The notes beneath the pieces are model-generated. The model was given only the letters and a program-made list of their open reading frames with translations. It was not told the DNA's origin and did no database searches. Below, one piece after another: positions 8,919 through 17,658 of a stretch of DNA of 64,000 nt. Origin of the DNA: Mesorhizobium onobrychidis (GTDB lineage: Bacteria; Pseudomonadota; Alphaproteobacteria; Rhizobiales; Rhizobiaceae); contig NZ_CP062229.1 in the NCBI RefSeq assembly GCF_024707545.1, positions 3,763,501 to 3,827,500 on the forward strand. Direction: 5' to 3'. Numbering within the stretch: position 1 is the stretch's first letter; each line of letters begins with the position of its first letter. Both the position numbers and the translations under genes were made by a program.

Positions 8919-9602
8919 ATGACCGCAGTCAACGATAGCGCCCGGTTTCTGATCATCGACGATCACCCGCTGTTTCGCGAGGCGCTGCACAGCGCTGTGC
9001 AAATGGCCTATCCGGACGTCGATACTGTCGAGGCGCGTTCGATCACCGAGGCGTTTGAGCTTCTGGCAGATGCGAAGCCATTCGATCTCGCGCTGCTCGA
9101 CCTCAGCATGCCTGATGTGCATGGCTTCGACGGGCTGCTGCAACTTCGGACCCGCTATCCGCGCCTGCCGGTGGTCATCGTTTCGGGGCATGAGGAGCCG
9201 AAGATCATTTCTGAGGCGCTGTCCTATGGTGCGGCCGGCTTCATCCCGAAATCGGCGCGCAAGAGCGATCTGGCCGCCGCCATCCGCTCGGTGATGGAAG
9301 GTGCGATCTACGTGCCCGAAACCTATGAAGGGCAGCCGCCGGACGCCGACAGCACCGACCGCGCCGAGATGGTGCAGCGCCTTGCCAAACTGACGCCGCA
9401 GCAACTACGGGTGCTGCAGATGCTGCGCCAGGGCTTGCTCAACAAGCAGATCGCCTACGAGCTGCAGGTCGGCGAAACCACTGTCAAGGCGCATGTCTCC
9501 GAGATCCTGCGCAAGCTCAACGTCTACAGCCGGACGCAAGCCGTCATCGAGGTTTCGAAGCTCGACAGTGCCGAGCTGTTTCGCGGCCAGGCGGGGTTTT
9601 AG
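8919..9602 (+). CDS. LuxR/NarL-type response regulator
   Basis: A 227-residue two-component regulator. The receiver domain (about 10-125) has acidic DD at 14-15, phospho-acceptor D61 in LALLDLSMP and a lysine in IPKSARK. The LuxR helix-turn-helix lies at about 160-215 (LTPQQLRVLQMLRQGLLNKQIA). It is convergent with the hybrid kinase/FIST operon, whose kinase is its probable partner. The general form recalls AgmR/ErbR regulators that work with NahK/ErcS'-like kinases. Confidence 0.83.
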   Translation: MTAVNDSARFLIIDDHPLFREALHSAVQMAYPDVDTVEARSITEAFELLADAKPFDLALLDLSMPDVHGFDGLLQLRTRYPRLPVVIVSGHEEPKIISEALSYGAAGFIPKSARKSDLAAAIRSVMEGAIYVPETYEGQPPDADSTDRAEMVQRLAKLTPQQLRVLQMLRQGLLNKQIAYELQVGETTVKAHVSEILRKLNVYSRTQAVIEVSKLDSAELFRGQAGF

Positions 9603-9680
9603 GCGCGCCGGCTGCGGAATTACGGTGACAGTGCACCATTTTCTTAGCGCTCGCGGTCTTCTGCCCGTGTCCTTGGTGGA

Positions 9681-11021
9681 TCAAGCCAGGAGATGCGCCA
9701 GCAGGGCGCGCAGTTGCGCCGGTTTCAGCGGCTTGCGCATCAACTCGATGCCGGCCGCGCGGGCGACTTTGGCAACGGTCTCCGAACCGTCGGCGGTGAC
9801 GATCAGAGCCGGCACGGCGCGGCTGAGATAATCGCGGACCTCGGCGATCGTCGTGGTGCCGAGGTCGCCGCCGTCGAGATGCTGGTCGGCTATGACGATG
9901 TCCGGCACCCAGTCCGTATCGCCAAGCATGTCGAGCGCAGCATCGGTCGAGGTGGCGGGGCGCACCAGGCATTGCCAGCGCTCGAGCAGCGATGTCATCG
10001 CCTGCAGCACCTCGACGTCGTTCTCGACCAGCAGCACCTTTGTGCCGAACAGACCGTAGCCGCGCGGCCGCTCCATGTCGGCGGTGCTGGCAATGGCATC
10101 GACGCTGGCGCCGATCCCGACCGGAACGTCGATATGGAAAATCGTGCCGTGTCCGACCTTCGACGAGAACGTCACGGGATGGCCGAGCGCGGCGGCGATG
10201 CGGCGCACGATGGCCAGGCCCAATCCCAGCCCGCCGCCGGCAAGCCCGGCATCGGTCGGGATCGTGCCGCGGTGGAATTCCTCGAACACCGCCTCGCGCT
10301 GGTCGTCGGGGATACCGCAGCCGGTATCGGCGACATCGATACGGATCGTGTCGCCGCGATGCCTCGTGCCGACCAGCACGCCGCCGGAGCGGGTGTAGCG
10401 CAGCGCGTTGGAAAGTATGTTTTGCAGGATGCGGCGCAGCAAGGTGCGGTCCGAACGCACGACGGCGTTGACCGGCCGGAATTTTAGCGTCAGGCCCTTC
10501 ATTTCGGCGACCGGCAGGAAATCCGAGCGCAGCGACGAAAACAGCATCTCCAGGCTGACGTCGCCGATATCGGGCTGCACGACGCCGGCGTCGAGCTTGG
10601 AAATGTCGAGCAGGGTGCGGAGCAGATCCTCCATCGTCTCCAGCGACCGTTCGACCTGCCGGACCAGTTTTTTGCCTTCGTCGCTGGTCTGCACTTCGGC
10701 CAGCGCCGAGACGGAGAGATGCGCGGCGTTCAGCGGCTGCAGCACGTCGTGGCTGGCGGCGGCCAGGAATCTCGTCTTGGACAGGTTCGCCAGCTCGGCG
10801 TTTTCCTTGGCCGCGCTGAGATCGATGTTGGATTGTTCCAATCTACGCAGTGTCGAGTGCAGTTCCTCAGTGCGCGTACGCACTCGATTCTCGAGCGAAA
10901 TCGCGGTCTGGAACAGCGAGAACGCGTTGGCCTGCTGGTCCATCGAGCGCTCGACGCGGCTGACAAGGGCTGCGTTGATCTTCTTCAGCTTCTCCAGGTC
11001 GTTGATGTTCCTGAGCGGCAT
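9681..11021 (-). CDS. Hybrid histidine kinase/response regulator (NahK-like)
   Basis: A 446-residue cytoplasmic hybrid kinase with no membrane segment. An N-terminal coiled coil (about 1-80) leads to a HisKA domain with H91 in FLAAASHDVLQPLNAA. The HATPase domain has N204, a DTGCGIPDD box (232-240) and GGGLGLGLAIV. A C-terminal receiver (about 327-445) has D379 in IVIADQHLDGG. It starts 9 bp after the FIST gene with a GTAGGAGATTGTT ribosome site, so the two are translated as a unit. In Pseudomonas and others NahK-type kinases are governed by an adjacent FIST protein, NosP. Confidence 0.86.
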   Translation of the reverse strand: MPLRNINDLEKLKKINAALVSRVERSMDQQANAFSLFQTAISLENRVRTRTEELHSTLRRLEQSNIDLSAAKENAELANLSKTRFLAAASHDVLQPLNAAHLSVSALAEVQTSDEGKKLVRQVERSLETMEDLLRTLLDISKLDAGVVQPDIGDVSLEMLFSSLRSDFLPVAEMKGLTLKFRPVNAVVRSDRTLLRRILQNILSNALRYTRSGGVLVGTRHRGDTIRIDVADTGCGIPDDQREAVFEEFHRGTIPTDAGLAGGGLGLGLAIVRRIAAALGHPVTFSSKVGHGTIFHIDVPVGIGASVDAIASTADMERPRGYGLFGTKVLLVENDVEVLQAMTSLLERWQCLVRPATSTDAALDMLGDTDWVPDIVIADQHLDGGDLGTTTIAEVRDYLSRAVPALIVTADGSETVAKVARAAGIELMRKPLKPAQLRALLAHLLA

Positions 11022-11030
11022 AACAATCTC

Positions 11031-12200
11031 CTACTCCGCCGCCTGCCGCTCTCCGAAGGCGATGCCGGTGAACGTCTGGTTCAGATGCATCGACCGGTAT
11101 TGTTCGCCATAGGTGCCGAAGCCGATGACGTTGTTGACCTTGTAGAGTTCCGAAATCTCCCGAAAGACCTGGCGGTTGAGCGCATCGAGCCTGCGCAGCA
11201 CGCAGTCGAAAGCGAGGATCATGTCGATGCCGCCAAGCCTTTCCTCGACATCCCTAAAGGCGGCACGCGTCGATTCAACCATGTTCTTGGGTCGGGCGAT
11301 GGAAAGGACGACGCCATCGTCGATGGCGCAGAAGAACGACAGCGAGCCGTCCGCGTGCATCTTCTGGATCGAGCGGCAGTAAAATTCGCCGCCCACTTTC
11401 ACCACCACCGGATGCGAAGCGAAACTCAGTGGCGTCAGCATCTGCGGGATGACGCCGACCGAGGCGGCATATTCCTCTGCGGCATTGGTGGCGTTGAATT
11501 CGCGCACGGTGCGGTGATCGGGATCGGACGCGGTCACCACCAGCTTCTCGTCGGTGGGGATGAAATTGTCGGTCTTGAACACGTGGAAAGGAATTTCCGT
11601 GGTGATCAGCACGATGATGGCACTGTCGGAGGCAACCTTGCCGTTCGAGATCAGCCGCGTCGTCTCGAATTTCAGATCATCGCCGGCCGAACCGCCGATC
11701 AAAGGAATGTCGTCGAGCCCCCAATGGATGGCGGAAGTTACCGCCTCTTCGGCATAGGACAGTCCGTCGATGAAGCAAAGCGCGAAGGTGGAGTTGGTCC
11801 GTTCGTACCCGACGCGGCCCTGCAGCGAGCGCCGCAGCGCCCCGACTTCACCGGTGATCCTGTCCATGCCCGACGAAGAGAGACTGTCGACCATGGTGCT
11901 TGCGACCGAAAACGATGCTGACGGAAGCAGCAAGGCGAGGATCTGGCCTTCCTCCAGACCGCGCGGCGTGATTTCGCCGGCGGTGGAGCAGCCGGCATAG
12001 GCAAGTGCCGGCGCGTTGATCTTCAGCGCATCCGACACGGCCGCCGCATCCACGAGGCTCTGGGAGAAAAACAGCAGGGCGAACCCGGCATCGATGGCTG
12101 CGGCTTCGGCCGCGACCGCCCGGGTGAACGCATCGGCGTCGGGCTCATCCGTGGTGAGCACCGATAGGCCGCATGCATAACGCGTCCGTGAACTGGCCAG
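11031..12200 (-). CDS. FIST-domain sensor protein (NosP-like)
   Basis: FIST N and FIST C domains occupy almost the full length of this about 389-residue protein. Visible segments include AYAGCSTAGEI and PLIGGSAGDDLKF, and the C-terminal part has VIGFGTYGEQY. FIST proteins sense small ligands; NosP members bind haem and nitric oxide and control an adjacent kinase. The start is uncertain. The in-frame ATG at 12386 would add a Lys/Arg-rich leader encoded by an inverted repeat. The best ribosome site, AGGAGG at 12207-12212, stands 6 nt before an in-frame CTG at 12200, which I use here. Confidence 0.8.
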   Translation of the reverse strand: MASSRTRYACGLSVLTTDEPDADAFTRAVAAEAAAIDAGFALLFFSQSLVDAAAVSDALKINAPALAYAGCSTAGEITPRGLEEGQILALLLPSASFSVASTMVDSLSSSGMDRITGEVGALRRSLQGRVGYERTNSTFALCFIDGLSYAEEAVTSAIHWGLDDIPLIGGSAGDDLKFETTRLISNGKVASDSAIIVLITTEIPFHVFKTDNFIPTDEKLVVTASDPDHRTVREFNATNAAEEYAASVGVIPQMLTPLSFASHPVVVKVGGEFYCRSIQKMHADGSLSFFCAIDDGVVLSIARPKNMVESTRAAFRDVEERLGGIDMILAFDCVLRRLDALNRQVFREISELYKVNNVIGFGTYGEQYRSMHLNQTFTGIAFGERQAAE

Positions 12201-12323
12201 CGGTTTCCTCCTAACCTTCCTCCGACGCTCTTTTTGTGCGCGGCTCTTTTTTTGTGCTCCTGGCGCGCCGGCGTCGAAGTCATTGTTGTCTTCAAGTGCT
12301 ACTTTGGCAATGAGCCAACATAA

Positions 12324-12379
12324 TGGATTTGAAGTTTCTGCTATTTTGACGGCATCAGCGCTGAGAAACTTCAAATCCA
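12324..12379. promoter_or_regulatory. 16-bp inverted repeat between FIST operon and SnoaL-like gene
   Basis: TGGATTTGAAGTTTCT (12324-12339) and AGAAACTTCAAATCCA (12364-12379) are perfect reverse complements separated by 24 bp. The repeat lies between divergent genes, so it may be an operator for both or form a hairpin in the leader of the FIST transcript. Confidence 0.55.
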
Positions 12380-12406
12380 AAACCACACCGGAAGGGAGCG
12401 TGATCC

Positions 12407-12837
12407 ATGGAAGCGCAGGTCGGTAAGCTATTCGAAAGGTACGAGCGGCTTTTCCAGAAATCCCTCGCCGGCGATGCCGACATGGACGAAGTCACATCCG
12501 TCTATGCCTCCGCCTTCATTGCGGCGTCGCCTGCCGGCGTCATGGTCGGGAGAATGACGATCAGCTCAAGCAGGTTATGGAACAAGGCTATGCTCACTAT
12601 CGAGCGATCGGCACGAAGGAGATGCGAATACGGGATGTTCGCATTTCGCCGATTGACGAGCATCATTGCGTTGCCCACGTCGCCTGGACGTCGATTTATG
12701 CGCGCAAAGGCCAACCGGACGTCACGATCGATTTCGACGTCCACTACCTCGTGCAGAAACTGGGCGGCGAGCCCAAAATATTTGGCTGGGTGTCGGGCGA
12801 CGAGCAGGAGGTTCTCAGAAAATACGGAATCGGCTGA
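12407..12837 (+). pseudogene. SnoaL/NTF2-like protein, frameshifted
   Basis: Two overlapping frames make one small NTF2-fold protein of about 143 residues. The first frame starts at 12407 after GGAAGGGAG and runs to about VMVG. The second resumes as ENDDQLKQVMEQGYAHYRA and ends KYGIG at 12837. Restoring one G in the GGG at 12548-12550 joins them without loss. Either a recent single-base deletion or a sequence error explains this. The second half contains a typical beta-rich segment with HHCVAHVAW. Function is unknown; it is divergent from the FIST operon. Confidence 0.7.
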
Positions 12838-13100
12838 AATCGGCTTGGCCAGCACCATTGCCGCTCATGGCCGGAAGGCGGCGTCGCACGGCGATCGTGG
12901 TTCGCTTCGTTGCGCCGTTTGCCTGTCTTTGCGTGACCGAAAGTACAATAGGCGGTTTCTGGGACGAACTGCATTCTCGCAATCTCGGCATTCCATGGCA
13001 CTTTTTCCCCGTGCTTTATGCGGTATAAGAATAGCGGACAGATGGAGGGCTCGGGCAGCACCGACGCCAAAACGACCAAGGTAGCACCCAGGGAGGTTTC

Positions 13101-13604
13101 ATGTCGGACATATCGTTGACGGTGAACGGAAAGCGGGTCAGCGGCACTGCCGAAGACCGTACGCTTCTGGTTCATTTCTTGAGGGAGAATCTCGGCCTGA
13201 CCGGGACGCATGTTGGCTGCGACACCTCGCAATGCGGCGCCTGTGTGATCCATGTCGACGGCAAGGCGGTAAAATCCTGCACGATGCTTGCGGTGCAAGC
13301 CTCCGGGTCGAGCGTCGTGACGATCGAAGGGTTGGCGGACGGCCCCGACCTGCATCCGGTGCAGGCGGCGTTCAAGGAGCATCACGGGCTGCAGTGCGGT
13401 TTCTGCACGCCGGGCATGATCATGGCGGCAACCGATATGATCGGCCGTCACCCCGAAGGCCTCGACGAGGCCACGGTGCGGGCCGAGCTCGAAGGCAACA
13501 TCTGCCGCTGCACCGGCTACCACAACATCGTGAAAGCGATCCTCGCCGCATCGAAGACGATGACTAAGGGAGCCGCCAAGGGCAAGGCCAGGCAAGCAGC
13601 ATAA
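13101..13604 (+). CDS. coxS: CO-dehydrogenase-type small subunit, (2Fe-2S) protein
   Basis: A 167-residue electron-transfer subunit of a molybdenum hydroxylase. The plant-type cluster uses C40, C45, C48 and C60 ([10 protein letters not shown]). The second cluster uses C99, C102, C135 and C137 (CGFCTPGM and CRCTGY). It would pass electrons from the Mo site to FAD. The start at 13101 follows CAGGGAGGTTTC. It is first in an S-L-M gene order, with a large hairpin region before the L gene. Confidence 0.9.
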   Translation: MSDISLTVNGKRVSGTAEDRTLLVHFLRENLGLTGTHVGCDTSQCGACVIHVDGKAVKSCTMLAVQASGSSVVTIEGLADGPDLHPVQAAFKEHHGLQCGFCTPGMIMAATDMIGRHPEGLDEATVRAELEGNICRCTGYHNIVKAILAASKTMTKGAAKGKARQAA

Positions 13605-13688
13605 GGGCAGTAAGGGAGTAGGGCAGTAAGGCAGTAGGGAAAATTGGCTCAAATCCCTACTGCCTTACTCCCCTACTGCCCTACTCAC
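13605..13688. repeat. Low-complexity hairpin between coxS and coxL genes
   Basis: GGCAGTAAGG-type repeats on the left are mirrored by CCTACTGCC-type repeats on the right. The perfect stem is AGTAAGGCAGTAGGGA (13625-13640) against its complement (13654-13669), with a 13-nt loop; outer parts pair imperfectly. It lies wholly inside the operon and lacks a trailing T run, so mRNA processing or stability is likelier than termination. Confidence 0.65.
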
Positions 13689-13719
13689 CTACTTCAGCAA
13701 TTCGGGAGGAATTTCTGCG

Positions 13720-16068
13720 ATGGGCATTGAAGGTGTTGGCGCTCGTGTAGCGCGCAAGGAAGACAAGCGGTTCATTACCGGCGCGGGGCGCTATGTCGAC
13801 GACATGGTGGTTCCCGGCATGAAGCATGCGGCCTTCGTGCGCAGCCCGCATGCGCATGCTGAGATCAAGAAGATCGATGTCAAAAAAGCCCAGGCCATGC
13901 CGGGTGTCATCGGCGTGCTGACCGGCAAGGAGCTCAAGGCCGACGGCATCGGCAATCTCATCTGCGGGTGGATGATCCATTCCAAGGACGGCTCGCCGAT
14001 GAAGATGGGGGCGTGGTCGCCGCTGGCCTTCGACAGGGTCCGTTATGTCGGCGACGCGGTGGTCGTCGTGGTTGCCGAAACCAAGGGCCAGGCGCGCGAC
14101 GCGGCCGAAGCGGTCGACATCACTTACAAGGAACTGAAGGCAGTCGTCGATGCTCCGAAGGCGCTCGAAAGGAGTGCGCCCCAAATCCATCCGGAAGCCG
14201 ATAACAATCTGATTTTCGACTGGGAGCTCGGCGACAGCACGGCGACCAACGCGGCGATCAAGGCCGCTGCCCACGTCACCCGCATGAAGATCGTCAACAA
14301 CCGGCTGGTGCCGAACGCCATGGAGCCGCGTGCGGCACTAGGCTTTTACGACAAGGCCGAGGACCACTACACGTGCTGGACGACCTCGCAGAACCCGCAT
14401 CTTGCGCGCCTGGTGATGAGCGCCTTCTACAATGTCGCGCCCGAAAACAAGCTGCGCGTCATCGCGCCGGATGTCGGCGGCGGCTTCGGCTCGAAGATTT
14501 ACATCTATCCGGAAGAAATCATCTGCCTTTGGGCCTCGAAGAAAACCGGCGTGCCGGTCAAATGGGTCGCTGACCGCACCGAGAGTTTTCTCACCGACGC
14601 CCATGGCCGTGACCATGTCTCGACGGTGGAGATGGCCTTCGACAAGGACAACAGGATCACCGGGCTGAAGGTCGACACCATCGCCAATCTCGGCGCCTAC
14701 ATGTCGCTGTTCTCGTCCTGCGTGCCGACCTATCTCTACGCGACGCTGTTGTCGGGCCAGTATGATATTCCGGCGATCCACGCCAATGTGCGCGCCGTCT
14801 ACACCAACACCGCGCCGGTCGACGCCTATCGCGGGGCAGGGCGGCCGGAAGCCACCTATCTGCTCGAACGCACCATGGAGACCGCCGCACGCGAGTTGGG
14901 CGTGTCGCCGGCGGAGCTTCGCCGAAAGAACTTCATCACCTCGTTTCCGCACCAGACGCCGGTCATCATGAACTATGACGCTGGCGATTATGCCGCTTCG
15001 CTCGACGCGGCGATGGCGGCTGCCGACTATGCCGGCTTTGCCGAGCGCAAGGCCGCCGCCGCCAAGAAAGGCAAGCTGCGCGGCATCGGCATGAGCAACT
15101 ATATCGAGGCCTGCGGCCTGGCGCCGTCGGCGGCGGTCGGCAGTCTTGGAGCGGGTGTCGGTCTTTGGGAAAGTGCCGAGGTGCGCGTCAATGCCGCCGG
15201 CACCATCGAGGTGCTGACCGGCTCGCACAGTCATGGCCAGGGCCATGAGACGACTTTCGCGCAACTGGTCAATCAGCGCTTCGGCGTACCGATCGACAGC
15301 GTCTCGATCGTCCATGGCGATACCGACAAGGTGCAGATGGGCATGGGCACCTATGGTTCGCGCTCGGGCGCCGTCGGCATGTCGGCCGTCGCCAAGGCGC
15401 TCGACAAGGTCGAGGCCAAGGCCAAGAAGATCGCCGCACATCTGCTCGAGGCCGACGAGGGCGACATCGTCATCGAAAACGGTGCGTTGAAGGTCACCGG
15501 CACCGACAGACAAGTGCCATGGTTCCAGATGGCGCTCGCCGCCTACACCGCCCATAGCCTGCCTGGCGGCATGGAGCCGGGGCTGAAGGAGACCTCATTC
15601 TACGACCCGTCGAACTTCACCTTCCCGGCCGGCTGCTATGTCTGCGAGGTCGAGATCGATCCGGAGACCGGCGTGACCGAGATCGTCCAGTTCGTCGCCG
15701 CCGATGATTTCGGCAACATCATCAACCCGATGATCGTCGAAGGCCAGGTGCATGGCGGCGTCGCCCAAGGCATTGGCCAGGCCTTGCTGGAGGGCACTCG
15801 CTACGACGCCAGCGGGCAGCTTCTGACGGCGAGCTATATGGACTACACCATGCCGCGCGCCGACGACCTGCCGTCGTTCAAGGTCTCGACCTCGAACACG
15901 CCGTGCCCGGGCAATCCGCTCGGCATCAAGGGCTGCGGCGAGGCCGGCGCCATCGGCTCACCGCCGGCTGTGATCAACGCCATCACCGATGCCATCGGCA
16001 TCACCGATATCGCCATGCCGGCATCGCCGTCCACGGTCTGGGCAGCGATCCGGGCGACGAAGCACTGA
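13720..16068 (+). CDS. coxL: Form II CO-dehydrogenase-like large subunit (molybdopterin)
   Basis: A 782-residue xanthine-oxidase-family catalytic subunit. The active-site loop reads AYRGAGR at about 369-375, the form II signature; form I true CO dehydrogenase has AYXCSFR. Molybdopterin-binding stretches GGGFGSK (near 250) and [12 protein letters not shown] (near 505) are present, and [13 protein letters not shown] lies near the C terminus. Form II enzymes often act on substrates other than CO, so the substrate is open. The ATG at 13720 follows TTCGGGAGGAATTTCTGCG. Confidence 0.88.
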   Translation: MGIEGVGARVARKEDKRFITGAGRYVDDMVVPGMKHAAFVRSPHAHAEIKKIDVKKAQAMPGVIGVLTGKELKADGIGNLICGWMIHSKDGSPMKMGAWSPLAFDRVRYVGDAVVVVVAETKGQARDAAEAVDITYKELKAVVDAPKALERSAPQIHPEADNNLIFDWELGDSTATNAAIKAAAHVTRMKIVNNRLVPNAMEPRAALGFYDKAEDHYTCWTTSQNPHLARLVMSAFYNVAPENKLRVIAPDVGGGFGSKIYIYPEEIICLWASKKTGVPVKWVADRTESFLTDAHGRDHVSTVEMAFDKDNRITGLKVDTIANLGAYMSLFSSCVPTYLYATLLSGQYDIPAIHANVRAVYTNTAPVDAYRGAGRPEATYLLERTMETAARELGVSPAELRRKNFITSFPHQTPVIMNYDAGDYAASLDAAMAAADYAGFAERKAAAAKKGKLRGIGMSNYIEACGLAPSAAVGSLGAGVGLWESAEVRVNAAGTIEVLTGSHSHGQGHETTFAQLVNQRFGVPIDSVSIVHGDTDKVQMGMGTYGSRSGAVGMSAVAKALDKVEAKAKKIAAHLLEADEGDIVIENGALKVTGTDRQVPWFQMALAAYTAHSLPGGMEPGLKETSFYDPSNFTFPAGCYVCEVEIDPETGVTEIVQFVAADDFGNIINPMIVEGQVHGGVAQGIGQALLEGTRYDASGQLLTASYMDYTMPRADDLPSFKVSTSNTPCPGNPLGIKGCGEAGAIGSPPAVINAITDAIGITDIAMPASPSTVWAAIRATKH

Positions 16069-16084
16069 AAGGAATGAGTAGAAA

Positions 16085-16155
16085 GTAGTGAATAGTGAAT
16101 AGAAATGCGCTTCGCCAAGGCGGCACCTGACCATTCACTACTCACTGCTCACTAC
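16085..16155. repeat. Low-complexity hairpin between coxL and coxM genes
   Basis: TAGTGAAT (16093-16100) pairs with ATTCACTA (16133-16140), and GTAGTGA (16085-16091) with TCACTAC (16149-16155). The sequence is built from short AGTGAAT-like units. It is distinct from the hairpin before coxL but placed the same way inside the operon. Confidence 0.5.
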
Positions 16156-16182
16156 CGACTATTTATTTCACGGGAGAATCCC

Positions 16183-16980
16183 ATGTACTCAGTCAATTAC
16201 CACCGCGCCGCCTCCGTCGCCGACGCCGCCAAGCTGCTCAAGAGCGGCGATGCAAAGCTCTTGTCGGGCGGTATGACGCTGATCCCCGCCATGAAGACGC
16301 GACTTGCCGCGCCTTCTGACCTGGTCGACCTGTCGCGGATCAAGGAACTGCAAGGCGTCAAGGTGTCGGGCAAGACCGTCACCATCGGCGCCGCCACCAC
16401 GCATCACGATGTCGCCAGCGACGAGAAGCTGAAGAAGGCCTGTCCGGCGCTCGCCCATATGGCGTCCCGGATCGGCGACCCGGCGGTGCGCTACAAGGGC
16501 ACGATCGGTGGCTCGATCGCCAACAACGATCCGGCGGCCGACTATCCGGCAGCACTTCTTGCGCTCGATGCCACCATCGTCACCAACAAGCGCGAGATCG
16601 CCGCCGGCAAGTTCTTCTCGGGCCTGTTCGAGACGGCGCTGAAAGACGGCGAGATCATCACTGCCGTGACCTTCACCGCGCCGGCTAAGGCGGCCTATGA
16701 AAAATTCCGCAATCCGGCATCGCGCTACGCGATCGTCGGGGTGTTCGTGGTCAAGGGCAAGGACGGCGTCAGGGTCGCCGTCACCGGGGCCGGCGATGAC
16801 GGCGTCTTCCGTTCGAAGGAAATCGAGGCGGCGCTGACCAAGAGTTTCACGGCCGCCGCCCTCGACGGCATGAAGATTTCGGCGAAGAATTTGATGAGCG
16901 ACATCCACGCCTCGGCCGACTACCGTGCCAATCTGATCGCGGTAATGGCCAAGCGCGCAGTGGCTGCCGCCAACGCCTGA
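16183..16980 (+). CDS. coxM: CO-dehydrogenase-type medium subunit, FAD-binding
   Basis: A 265-residue flavoprotein subunit. The FAD-binding signatures are AKLLSGGMTLIPAMK near residue 30 and TIGGSIANNDPAADYPA near residue 110. It would take electrons from the Fe-S subunit to a quinone or other acceptor. The ATG at 16183 follows CACGGGAGAATCCC; the frame upstream of it lies in the hairpin repeat. It ends the three-gene unit; a GC hairpin follows. Confidence 0.88.
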   Translation: MYSVNYHRAASVADAAKLLKSGDAKLLSGGMTLIPAMKTRLAAPSDLVDLSRIKELQGVKVSGKTVTIGAATTHHDVASDEKLKKACPALAHMASRIGDPAVRYKGTIGGSIANNDPAADYPAALLALDATIVTNKREIAAGKFFSGLFETALKDGEIITAVTFTAPAKAAYEKFRNPASRYAIVGVFVVKGKDGVRVAVTGAGDDGVFRSKEIEAALTKSFTAAALDGMKISAKNLMSDIHASADYRANLIAVMAKRAVAAANA

Positions 16981-17018
16981 ATCTGCCGGTTGCCGATTTG
17001 GGATTGCCCGTCTTGGGG

Positions 17019-17043
17019 AAGGGGGCGTTCGCGGCCCCTTTCT
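17019..17043 (+). terminator. Candidate terminator after coxM
   Basis: AAGGGG (17019-17024) pairs with CCCCTT (17035-17040), with extra GC pairs inside and a short TTTCT tail. It lies 39 bp past the coxM stop and before convergent genes. The T run is weak. Confidence 0.45.
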
Positions 17044-17141
17044 CGTCGCTTTCGGGTCTGACGGCCGGACATGCCAGAGTGTTGCTATCTCGCACTTGCC
17101 GGCCCGCGCCTGGCTGAACCGCAACTGGTAGAGTTGTCGCC

Positions 17142-17639
17142 TCAGCCGGTGATCTGCCTGGTATAGTAGCGCACCGCCTTCTTGCCGCCATGGATCACCG
17201 CGTCGCCGACCTCCACAAAGCCGAGCGCAGCGTGAAACGCATCCGAAGCCGGGTTGGGCGGGTCGGCATTCACCTCGCAAGTGACGATGGCCTGGCCGGC
17301 ACGCAGTGCATGGTCGAACAGGTCCTCATAGAGCCTGCGGGCATGGCCGCGGCCACGCGCTTCTCCCGCGACGACGACGCGGTCGACATAGACGAAGCGC
17401 GGGTAGCGCTCGCGAAACCACAGGAAGTTCGGACTGTCGTAGCGGGCGTTCTGGTCGAAGGTCATGATGAAGGCTTCGAGCGCACCGATGCGGCGCGCAT
17501 AAAACGTCTCGCCGAGCAGGAAGGACAGGCGCTCTGGCTCAAGCCACGACAGTTCGGCCGCGTGCTCGTTGTTGAGGGCGAGGACGGCGGGCTCGTCCTG
17601 CGGCGAGACCCGGTCGATCGACAAGCGTGCTTGCGTCAC
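17142..17639 (-). CDS. GNAT-family N-acetyltransferase
   Basis: A roughly 165-residue acyl-CoA-dependent acetyltransferase. The acetyl-CoA loop is VVAGEARGRGHARRLY, after the beta4 segment RFVYVDRVVV, and ASDAFHAALGFVEVGD follows as in motif B. I place the start at a GTG at 17639, preceded by GAAGGAAGAAAACAC, rather than at the ATG at 17678, which lies inside the cutC gene. It is closely downstream of cutC. The substrate is not predictable. Confidence 0.78.
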   Translation of the reverse strand: MTQARLSIDRVSPQDEPAVLALNNEHAAELSWLEPERLSFLLGETFYARRIGALEAFIMTFDQNARYDSPNFLWFRERYPRFVYVDRVVVAGEARGRGHARRLYEDLFDHALRAGQAIVTCEVNADPPNPASDAFHAALGFVEVGDAVIHGGKKAVRYYTRQITG

Positions 17640-17658
17640 GTGTTTTCTTCCTTCGGGA

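Noticed and set aside
14338..15555. Open frame of 405 codons on the minus strand inside coxL
   Set aside because: Shadow of the molybdopterin subunit gene, which carries the AYRGAGR loop and other motifs in the plus frame.
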